Origin: Thalassia testudinum
Taxonomy: Eukaryota > Streptophyta > Magnoliopsida > Alismatales > Hydrocharitaceae
Length of the DNA stretch: 64,000 nucleotides
Reading direction: 5' to 3'
NCBI GenBank assembly: GCA_037157565.1
Contig: JAZHRO010000073.1
Coordinates: forward strand, 96,636,001-96,700,000
In this document: in pieces, positions 56,250 to 64,000 of the stretch
Layout: every line of letters starts with the position of its first letter
Position numbering within the stretch: position 1 is the stretch's first letter
Translations under genes and position numbers: made by a program
Notes under the pieces: generated by a model
What the model saw: the letters and a program-made list of their open reading frames with translations, nothing else
Databases searched by the model: none
What the model was told of the DNA's origin: nothing

Positions 56250-56659
56250 ACCCCGTCTGGAATCTCCAAGTCTGAATGATGTGGCAGAATCAAAATTGAC
56301 TTGGGTCTAATTATCTCATAATTAGAATCATCAATAAGCTCAACAGGGTGTAACTGATAATCAGGGCATTGAATTGATTCCTCCAGAAAATGCGATTCTG
56401 GATCCGTATCGTGTGCCCTAATAAGGTCAGTTTCCTCAGTTATTGGGCTATCAAATGATCTATCAGATTCCTTAGGCCCAATCGTCTCACAAAAATCGTG
56501 ATCTGAAAACTCGTGTGAGACTTCGCAACTTGAATCTTCACCATCAAAGAAATCAGGATCCGTATCAATGTATGTCCCAAAATCAGTTGTCACTTTGTGT
56601 TCCCAGGAGACATACGTTTTCTCGTAACCCAGCTCAGGGATCTCAGGTGAAGAAATCAA
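56246..56659 (-). CDS. Acidic ORF of unknown function in E (about 137 aa)
   Basis: Asp/Glu/Ser-rich throughout (TYIDTDPDFFDGEDSSCEVS, EFSDHDFCETIGPKESDR, ITEETDLIRAHDTDPE). The listed start is TTG, so the real start is uncertain. It has no motif and no hydrophobic segment. It occupies the same place as the acidic ORFs of B1 (12396-13427), although I see no close residue identity. Candidate accessory protein of this non-autonomous group. Confidence 0.4.
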   Translation of the reverse strand: MISSPEIPELGYEKTYVSWEHKVTTDFGTYIDTDPDFFDGEDSSCEVSHEFSDHDFCETIGPKESDRSFDSPITEETDLIRAHDTDPESHFLEESIQCPDYQLHPVELIDDSNYEIIRPKSILILPHHSDLEIPDGV

Positions 56660-56701
56660 GTCATCCTTAATTGGTTGCTTTAATTCAATCTGGTTAGCCT
56701 C

Positions 56702-57061
56702 TTAACAAGTGTCCCCCCCAACAGGTGCCTGAGCGGGTTCTGTCATTGGCTTTCCTGAAGAGGGTTCATCCTGGGAATCATCCCAAGATTGAATCAAAGC
56801 AACCACGAATCTCATCCTCAATTTCGCTAATTTCCCAAGTAGAAACTCACTCGGGTTCTTATCCTTAACGTCCTGGAGCCAATCCAACAAAGACTTGTTT
56901 AAATCATCAATCATCTGAATCAGGGGCTCCAATCTCTCAATGCAAGGTGTTGGCTGAACTTCTAAAGATTGAATGATATTTCTCAAGTTAGCCAGAACCT
57001 TATCTTGAACCAGGTTAACCTGAACCAAATGAGTTGGTTCAGGATTGGGCAGGTTTGACAT
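56702..57061 (-). CDS. Helical ORF of unknown function in E (about 119 aa)
   Basis: ATG at 57061 (MSNLPNPEPTHLVQVN). Leu-rich amphipathic segments follow (LANLRNIIQSLEVQ, LEPLIQMIDDLNKSLLDWLQ, LGKLAKLRMRFVVALIQSW), then a Pro/Ser tail. It could be a small multimerising protein. No gag domain or knuckle. Compare 13440-13940 in B1, with a similar NWEEIMRLVKQIIKQ helix. Confidence 0.4.
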   Translation of the reverse strand: MSNLPNPEPTHLVQVNLVQDKVLANLRNIIQSLEVQPTPCIERLEPLIQMIDDLNKSLLDWLQDVKDKNPSEFLLGKLAKLRMRFVVALIQSWDDSQDEPSSGKPMTEPAQAPVGGDTC

Positions 57062-57095
57062 CAATGCAGAGGAATTAACGAATTGAGATTCGTTA

Positions 57096-57450
57096 TACCC
57101 ATCCTGATATAGGTCATTTCAGATTGTTCAAAAGATGGTGATGACCTAAAGGCAGTGAAATCATAGGATGGGTAAGAATCAGTGTATCCTTCTTGATTGT
57201 AGATCGTATTAGGTTGTTCATGAAAGGAGGACGATCTATAATCGATGTAGCTCTGAGAAGGATAAAAATCAGAATCAAAGTGTTCAGGGTTAGACCCTAA
57301 ACACGGGGGTCCAGAATTGTATCCCCAATCTGAATTATCCCAACTAACTGATGGTTGATTACAATACTAGTTGGGATAATCGTCATGTTGAGGATAATTT
57401 ACAACAGGAGGGAAAGAGTGGGAATGCGTGAAATATGTGGAAGGATTCAT
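57096..57450 (-). pseudogene. Tyr/Ser/Asn/Pro-rich low-complexity frame in E
   Basis: ATG at 57450 gives MNPSTYFTHSHSFPPVVN, then YPQHDDYPN, a TAG, and continues YCNQPSVSWDNSDWGYNSG...FYPSQSYIDYRSSSF. It is prion-like in composition. With the stop it is broken. It lies first after the leader, where gag would begin. Confidence 0.4.
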
Positions 57451-58602
57451 GATACACGAGAGGAAGAAAGGTGCCCTGCAATACAAACAATCAAACCTAT
57501 CCTTAAATAGGTTAGCCTAAAGACCTACAGACTCTCAAAACCCGTCTTGAGATAAAGGAACGATTTGATCTACTTCCATCTGTTCAATCCAACCAGTTAG
57601 AAGGAGGGACTAGGGAGAAGGTTCTTCCTTCGGCTTGCGCCTCCGGTTCCTAGTGTACCCCCCAGCCGTGATCGTTTGACTCTACTCCCCTAGCTAGACA
57701 TTAGATTGAACAGTGGAAACAGACTAATTGAAAATAATCTTGTTCTGGGTTCTGAAGAGCGAGTCCAATCCTTAAGGCCAACGTCTACTTTGTTTTATTT
57801 AGGGCTACATTTGAATGTGCTTTGGAATGTGATGGGCCCTTTAAATGGGTTGTGCCCTTAATGATTGATTGATTCGTGTGTGAGTGCACAACCACTGGTT
57901 TTCAAGCAAGATTGTTTTTAATGTCGTGAATTTTAAGGTTCAAATCTTGCTTAGTAGCTTTTAGGATTCAACTTTAGGTGTTTTCAATCAAGTTTCGTTG
58001 GCACGCCAAGTTTTACAAGCACAGGTGAAGATGTTTTCCTTTAAAGTTTAAAAAGAATGTGGAGTGCCTGGTAAATCCCTAAGAGTTGAACCTAATTGGC
58101 AGCTACTTGATGAGTTGATTTTATTTGAAGTGGTGCGGCCTAATCAACTCAAACAATTGGCCTGTTGCACCACTTAATTAGGCACACAAATGATTACCTA
58201 ATCTGATTTCTACTCAATTATGTGTTTGGATGTGTGTACCGGCTCCTAAGATTGGATTACCGGTTGAGTTTGAAAATCAGATGAGGTTGTGTACCTCTGT
58301 GAGATTTTTTTTTTTTTTTTTAATGTGGGGGTTGGGGTGAGTATGGGTGTCAAACAACAAACAATCTAACCTTAGAGTTTATAAAAACACCTAGGTTGAT
58401 TGATGTTTGAGTTACTACGTGATGAAATGAAATCTAATGGGTGGGAGGTGGGGGGTAACTCACAAAACCTTCTACAGCACTTTACTCCAATCTACCGCTT
58501 TTGCTTGCCTCAAAAGAGTACCTGCAATTACAATAAGAAAGGAGAAAAGTGACGTAAATGATTTGTAAGTTACAAAACGCGAAGAGAAATCAAAGATCGT
58601 TG
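57451..58602 (-). other. E leader
   Basis: No ORF supported. A run of about sixteen T is near 58306-58321. It ends at the primer site. Confidence 0.5.
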
Positions 58603-58622
58603 CCTCCTTGGCAACGGCACCA
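58603..58622 (-). promoter_or_regulatory. E primer-binding site (tRNA-Asp type, diverged)
   Basis: The minus strand reads TGGTGCCGTTGCCAAGGAGG. Bases 1-13 fit tRNA-Asp except one transition; CCGGGGA has become CCAAGGA. Confidence 0.85.
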
Positions 58623-58625
58623 AAA

Positions 58626-60409
58626 TGTTGAATGGTTACGAACCTACACTAACGTGTTCGATTTTGGAAAACCTGTCGTTGTAGCTCGAAAGCGAAGAAT
58701 TCATGTTCAACAAATAAAATTTATACTGAAATTAAAATTCCGGGTTGAACACAAGGAGGCGAACGTTTGATTTAAAAACTACGCGTTTCTTTTTATTTGT
58801 TACAGAATAATTCAATTTAGAACTATCTAATTATTTACAATAAATAGAAGAGAGAGAGAGAGTAAGAGAGAAAGAGAATATTACACAGAGAAATCAAAAT
58901 GAGATGTAGAATAAACAAGGAATTTTTGCATTGAAGAGATTGTTCATTACAACTAGAAAGCATAAAACAATTACTCTAGAAAGCGATAAATTTACTCTAG
59001 AAAGCATTAAAAGAATGGAGGAAGAAATGTCCTCCTCGACGGTTGCTTAGAGGACGAGTAGATTAATCTAGAAAGCAGTAAATCTATACTAGAAAGCAGT
59101 AAAAAGAATAGGGAGAGAGAAATCCTCCTCGACGGTTGCTTGGAGGACGAGCCGGACGAGACGGTGCCTGGACGAAGGAGAACGAAGCGGGACGATGGAG
59201 GACGAAGCAGAAGAACGGGAACGAAGCAGCACATCGTCATCATCGCGGGATCCACTTCCGAAGGGGAACGAAAATTGGACTTTATCTCGCGAGAAGCATC
59301 CCGAGTGTGGGTCAAGCTTCTCTTGAGCTTTGGAGGGGTAGAGAGGAGAAAGAAGGGATGAGAATTTCGTATGGAGGGGGTCTCCTTTTATAGTTGCAAA
59401 GAGTGGGGGCAAAATGGACATTACATCTTCAAAATAATAAATAAGGGGTCTTTAGTGACGGATAAATCCGTCACTAAAGCCCTGACGTGGCTGTCGCCGC
59501 CGCGCCCACGCGCGCCTCCTCGGCTGCCCGCTACTCAACGCTCGCGCACATCCAGCGCTTTTCAGCCGTCCGATCGCGAGATCAGACGGCTTAAATCGCA
59601 TCCGTGCCCGCTGCAACCCGCCTACGTGTGCGTGCGATCGCACGTTACGCGGGGCATCCAATAGCGCATCGACGCTATCAAGCGCCCGCGACCGCACGAT
59701 CTCCATCCGACGCTCCACGCGCCTCAATTACCCGTGCCTTCAATCCCCTCACTGCGGCTTGAACCCGCGCCCCGCGCTCGCGTAAGCGCGCTCTACCGCT
59801 GCGCTGCGAGGCGCAGATGGTCGAGCGCACGTTTTAAGCGCCGGGCGGCCACAGCTATTGGATCTCCATCTGACGGTGGAGAGAGATCGGGTGGGGGCCT
59901 TCACAAAATGCCAGCGGCCGTTTGGGCGGCTGAGATGGTGCCACGTGGCGCCATCTTGGCCATCCATCTTCTGGAAGTTGTAGATGGTGCCACGGATGTC
60001 GGATTGACTCGATTTTTGTGTCGTTGGGCTGCGATTGTCGATCCGAATTCATCCGTGTGGTTAGATTTGTCATCTGAATTGCGGATTTACACCATCCTAG
60101 TCCTTGATCTTCTAGGGTTGCCCGATCTCTATCTGATGCTACGGATACCTGATTAGGGTGATCTTGGAGTCGTTGAACTCCAATCGTCGCCCTGATCATA
60201 TCCATACGGTTGGATCTTTGATCCGAGGCTCCGATAAAATGTTTTCCCTGTCCAAGCACATAAAAGGAGACAATTAACCTCCATTTTATTCAAACTACTC
60301 TAAATGCGAGATGATGCATGTTATGCAATATTTATATCATGAAATGCAATCCTATGCTTAAGAACATACATAAATAGACATTTTAAGTAGTGTAAATGTG
60401 TTTACATCA
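58626..60409 (-). repeat. E 5' LTR
   Basis: TGTTGAATGG to TTTACATCA, partner of 49961-51742. TATA at 59385-59392, perfect inverted repeat at 59450-59479, GC-rich block 59480-59920. Confidence 0.92.
59450..59479. repeat. Perfect 14-bp-arm inverted repeat in E 5' LTR
   Basis: CTTTAGTGACGGAT, AA, ATCCGTCACTAAAG. It lies about 60 bp upstream of the TATA box in element sense. It resembles CACTA subterminal palindromes in style (GTGACGG/CCGTCAC). Confidence 0.88.
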
Positions 60410-60414
60410 ACCCC
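60410..60414. repeat. Target-site duplication of E, right copy (ACCCC)
   Basis: See 49955-49960. Confidence 0.7.
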
Positions 60415-61076
60415 AAAAACAAGAGAGGAAAAAAGGAAGAGATTTATCCTAAAGAAACAAAGAAAACCAGGTATCATACCAACTTCCAACTAAATCCTCA
60501 ACAAGAATTTTAACACATAGTATGCATTAAACTTTTCCTTTTTATGATCTACATATTTATGAATCAACTACATATTTATGAATTAATAATTCTCAAGTGA
60601 TCAACTATATATTTATGAATCAAATGCTCCCATATAGAGCAATTACCTTTGTAGGGAGAAAGTTTAATGTTGTTTTTCACTAAAATAGGTAAATTTCTAG
60701 AAAACAGTATAAGATAACAAAGCACTTGCACTCTATTGGTTCACAAGAAAGCCCCTACAAGCAGATTACCAACATTGATAGCTATGGGAACCAAAAGAAG
60801 GGGGTGCAGAGTGAGAGGGCGCATGTCAACAACCTCACACTTGTGTTGTACTCTGGTTTCTAGTTCCATTCGTTTGATTGGAAATAATGGTTTGGATTTT
60901 TTAAAACAATTGTAACTTGTTGGATCCATGTAAGAGTTAATGTTGATAAACATTTTGGAAGATCTTCCTTTAGTATTCTATGAGTCAGCTTATAGAAGTT
61001 ACTTCTTCCTAGATGTTTTGCCATTTAATAGCAAGAATTAGCTTGTGGGTTGTTAAGTATTATTAAAAATTGATTA
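60415..61076. other. CACTA interior right of E
   Basis: AT-rich. An ACATATTTATGAAT direct repeat occurs near 60550-60620. A 70-aa minus-strand ORF (60741-60953) is not recognised. Confidence 0.4.
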
Positions 61077-61266
61077 CTAATGACTGTCTAATAACACATC
61101 ATAATACTCTTTCCTTTCATTGTCGTCATCTTCATCTTCATCTGTTCCTACCCTAGCTAGCTGCAATCTATCAGCACTAGAATCAGCATCTCTTCCTGTA
61201 ACTTAAGAAGCTCTTCTAGGCCTAAATACCCCATAATTTGCAAGATCGTTAGGATCATTTGCTTGT
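61077..61266 (-). pseudogene. Protein-like acidic reading segment in CACTA, unknown
   Basis: A minus-strand frame of 63 codons: QANDPNDLANYGVFRPRRAS, one TAA, VTGRDADSSADRLQLARVGT, then an Asp/Glu run (DEDEDDDNERKEYYD) and a stop at 61077. The composition and one-stop disruption look like a decayed exon, either captured or the end of a CACTA-encoded protein. No family recognised. Confidence 0.35.
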
Positions 61267-61529
61267 ATAATTTTTGGTGTTTGTTTGGCTTTTTATTGTG
61301 TGGATTCTAAAAGGAACCAACCTATTATAGTCAATTACAATGTTTGATTACCCTTTCAACATTTAATTATATACTGTACTTTTGAGATCCACCATGTAGT
61401 TAAGGTTTGTTACTTCTTTTGAGCTCCTTGATTTCGTATGTAATTCCTTTATGTATAGAATTTTCAGAAAGTCGTATTTTTTTTAAGATTGTATAAGGAT
61501 CCTAATTTTAAGAATTAAAAAAAATACCT

Positions 61530-62113
61530 TTACCTTTGTCATCGGTTCTTGCAATAACCGATGGCAGTAGAAGGTAATTTTTTTTAACAAAGGTGACTGT
61601 TTGTCGTCAGTTATTACAGAAAGTGACGGCAAAAGTATTTTTTCAGTTGGTTTCTATAATAACTGATGGCAAAAAAAGGTAAGTTTTTTTGCAAATGAAA
61701 GGTTTTTGCCGTCGCTTATTATAGAAAGTGACAGCAAAAAATGGTAAGTTATTTATAAATGAAGGTTTTTTTCGTCACTTATTACAGAAAGTGACAACAA
61801 AAATATTTTTATCGTCGCTTGTATAAGTGACAGCGTTTTCTTTTAAATGACAACAAAACTCAAAAAATGGTGTGTTAACATGGGAAAAAGTAATGCAACA
61901 ACGCCGTAGCTTTTTTTAATAAGCGACGGGAAATCTAATCATCGTCGGTTACCAATCGACGACAAAAGATCCAATCCGTCTACTCGACGAATGATATTTC
62001 GATGTCGGATGTTCCTTATAACCGACAGGAAAAAGAAACAGCAATGCTACTTATGCCATCATTTTTTAGCATCAATTAAAAGGGATTTGTCGTCGGTTGA
62101 ACTTGTTGTAGTG
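61530..62113. repeat. CACTA right subterminal repeats and terminus
   Basis: Repeated palindromic units such as GCCGTCGCTTATTATAGAA then GTGACAGCAAA (61697 region) and CGTCACTTATTACAGAAAGT (61765 region), spaced about 66 bp. They mirror the left-end units. Ends ACTTGTTGTAGTG at 62113. Confidence 0.82.
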
Positions 62114-62553
62114 CAGGTCCACGCGATCTAGCAAGGGACAAGCCCAACTGATCTTCCAATGACTTCAAGACCGTGGCCAAGACTCTTCAACCATAACTAT
62201 ACTACTTTTCCCTCAAGATTCCTACCAAGCTCATCGAGGAAGGAGCAGATCTTAATTCCTCCAAGGTCCATGGACTGCAACTCTTGATCAAGACAAGGCA
62301 AGCATGCCCAAGAGCCACCTCCTAGGATTTGTAGGGACTGGGGAATCCCCTCATGTTCTCGTAACTATGAAACCACCTCCTAGGGTCAGCAAGCGGGCAA
62401 TCCCATCAAGGCCAACCATGACATTTGGGGCCTTTGCCTTACCATAACGGCAATAAATGTTGGTCTTGTCATACCTAACACGAAACCCAACTCCCACAAT
62501 GACTGGCCATCACTTGCAAAAGGTGGTGCTTATGTCACACCATTTCCCGAGTA
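62114..62553. other. Flank right of CACTA, part of element T
   Basis: No ORF. Isolated ACCTCCTAGG...GTAGGGACTGGGG motifs (62315, 62370) foreshadow the tandem array that follows. Confidence 0.4.
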
Positions 62554-62838
62554 GCTACCTCTTAAGGACAACAAGGACTAGGAGTCAATATGCCTTCTCT
62601 CCCTCTAAAGGCCACCTCTTAAGGTCGGTAGGGACCAAGAGCCGATATGCCTTCACTTCCTCCAAAGGCCTCCTCTTAAGGACGACAGGGACTAGGCACC
62701 GATATGCCTTCGCTTCCTCCAAAGGCCTCCTCTTAAAGATGACAAGGACTAGGCACTGATATGCCTTCGCTCTCCCCAAAGGCCACCTCTTAAGGCTGGC
62801 AGGAACTTAGGCGAACACACCTCATATTCCTTTAGCAT
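62554..62838. repeat. 57-bp tandem repeat, five units
   Basis: Units start at 62554, 62611, 62668, 62725 and 62782, exactly 57 bp apart. Each has GCCTCCTCTTAAGG, GACGACAGGGACTAGG and GATATGCCTTCGCT parts. As 57 is divisible by three, a repeated 19-residue frame stays open (RPPLKDDRD type), which explains the ORFs on both strands. Confidence 0.92.
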
Positions 62839-63780
62839 TGCCAGCTCTTAAGGCTAAAGGGAAATCAGGCCCCTGTACTCATGTTCTCTTACATTGCTGC
62901 CTCTTAAGGTCGACAAGCCGTCTCTTAAGGCTAAAGGGAAATCGGACCCCTACGCTCATGTTCCCTTACATTGCCCCCTCTTAAGGCCGGTAAGCCACTT
63001 CTTAAGGCTAAAAGGAAATTGGGCCCCTACTCTCATGTTCCCTTACATTGACGCCTCTCAAGGTTGGCAAGCCACCTCTTAAGGATAACAGAAATTGGAC
63101 CCCTATGCTCACATTCCTTCATGGTGTCGCCTAGTAAGGCCGGCAGGAACCAGGGCTTTGATGCTTGACGTTCCAAGTTCATATAATTCTGCCTCTTAAG
63201 AATGGCAGGAACTCGAGTCCCCATGCCCCAAGTTCGGCTTAAAGTGTGATGCCACCTCTTCAGGCCGGCAGGAACTAGGGCTTCGACACCTGGCGTTCCA
63301 AGTTCATGTAACGTCGCCTCTTAAGGACGGCAGCAACTCGAGTCCCCAGACCCCAAATTCTACTTAAAGTGTGATGTCGCCTCTTAAGGCTGACAGGAAC
63401 CAGGGCTTCGACGCCTGGCATTCCAAATTCATATAATGTCGCCTCTTAAGGACCATAGGAACTTAGGTCCCCATGCCCCAAGTTTCGCTTCATGTATGAT
63501 ACCGTCTCTTAAGGTTGATAGGAACTGAGGCTCCCATGCCCTATGTTCCAGTCGATACAATGTAATCACTTAAGATCGGCAGGAACTCGAGCCTACACAC
63601 CTAGCATCATGCCACTTCTCAAGCATGACAAGAACTTGGTCCCCCATGCTCTAAGTTTCATTTGTACAATGCTGCCTCGTAAGGCCGACCAGAACTCAGG
63701 GCATGAAAAAAAAAAGAACTCAGGCCCCCATGCCCAGAGTTCCACTTGATATAACATTGCCTTTTAAGGCTAGACGACAC
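62839..63780. repeat. Complex tandem array with ~125-bp higher-order unit
   Basis: The same CTCTTAAGGCCGGCAGGAAC core recurs. From 63126 units alternate (CCAGGGCTTCGACGCCTGG type and CTCGAGTCCCCATGCCCC type), making a higher-order period of about 125 bp with starts near 63126, 63251, 63376 and 63501. Left of this (62839-63120) a CTCTTAAGGCTAAAGGGAAAT variant prevails. The array lies in what is probably the 3' part of element T, as often found in Tat-type elements. Confidence 0.85.
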
Positions 63781-64000
63781 TCAGAATTCCAATGGTAGAA
63801 GATCTAGGCAAGGTCCTAGATAGATGTCCTCTTGCACTTTCCCCACTCTCCAATAGGATGCCAGGGGTACAGTCAAGAAGGCCAACACACAGTGATGTTA
63901 AACCCTGCGGCCAATCAGGTGAGCCTTCCTTTCTCCTCGTACAACAAGGATAGGCCTCGCAATAGAGTAACCACATTCAGAGTGACCAGGTCGACAAAAG
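63781..64000. other. Unassigned end of window
   Basis: No feature supported. Confidence 0.4.

Larger units (their letters stand above)
49961..60409 (-). mobile_element. E: non-autonomous Ty3/gypsy LTR retrotransposon with nested solo LTR
   Basis: LTRs 49961-51742 and 58626-60409 (about 1.78 kb). On the minus strand there is a tRNA-Asp-type primer site at 58603-58622 and a polypurine tract at 51743-51754. The interior (4.2 kb after removing solo LTR B4) has no RT or integrase, but carries a Tyr/Ser/Pro-rich frame, a helical ORF and an acidic ORF, as in B1. Inserted in the CACTA element. Confidence 0.9.
37396..62113. mobile_element. CACTA (En/Spm-type) DNA transposon, non-autonomous, with nested insertions
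   Basis: Left end CACTACTAGAAAAAGG at 37396. The right end reads CACTACAACAAG on the minus strand, ending at 62113. Three-base flanks are CAA and CAG (two of three agree). Both subterminal regions are full of short palindromes of the type GCCGTCGCTTATTATAGTAAGC, which is diagnostic of CACTA transposase binding arrays. Removing C2 and E leaves roughly 8.7 kb with no transposase ORF, but with exon-like host fragments. The two inverted ends agree well only over the first six or seven bases, so fusion of two elements is possible. Confidence 0.75.

Noticed and set aside
62554..63780. Regular repeats that could suggest a CRISPR array
   Set aside because: The whole unit is repeated with no unique spacers. 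It is plant DNA with a graded tandem repeat.

Overview
This is repeat-dominated nuclear DNA from a flowering plant with a large genome. I found no complete host gene, and no tRNA, rRNA or prokaryotic gene. Nearly everything is LTR retrotransposon (Ty3/gypsy Athila/Tat-like and Ty1/copia), one CACTA DNA transposon, LTR remnants and tandem repeats. The organism type is inferred from tRNA-Asp and tRNA-iMet primer sites, Athila gag/protease, an RTE LINE tail and CACTA ends; the species cannot be named from this sequence.

Layout. (1) 1 to about 20390: an Athila-like element A on the minus strand (protease, gag, leader, primer site at 18041, 5' LTR from 18061). Two elements are inserted in it: a gag-only copia element C1 (865-5814, perfect TTAGG target duplication) inside gag, and a 9.9-kb non-autonomous gypsy element B1 (7948-17893, GTTAA/GTTGA) inside the leader. 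A 62-bp RTE LINE tail with a perfect 17-bp duplication sits in A's LTR. (2) 20391-31388: a related LTR D (20546-23263), unassigned AT-rich DNA, a probable solo LTR B3 (28039-30724) and a copia-type LTR. (3) about 32328-64000: a decayed Tat/Retand-like gypsy element on the plus strand, split by a roughly 24.7-kb CACTA element (37396-62113). The CACTA element holds a second gag-only copia C2 (38857-44362, GTAAT), gypsy element E (49961-60409) with a solo LTR B4 inside it (53344-56002, GCAAC), and short exon-like pieces that look captured from host genes (RWD and possibly TBC domains). Complex 57-bp and 125-bp tandem repeats lie to its right.

Two signals are not explained by ordinary annotation. 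First, the B/D LTR superfamily carries an snRNA-type upstream element (AGTCCCACATCG) exactly 24 nt from a TATA-like box, the spacing of plant Pol III U6 promoters, in seven places. In four full LTRs it precedes a stretch of about 240 nt that has no T4 run and ends at one. Second, the palindrome AGACGTCT (often TCAGACGTCTGA) is arrayed densely in the copia LTRs and recurs in the unrelated gypsy LTRs. B1 and E also share an internal plan with acidic ORFs of unknown function and no reverse transcriptase.
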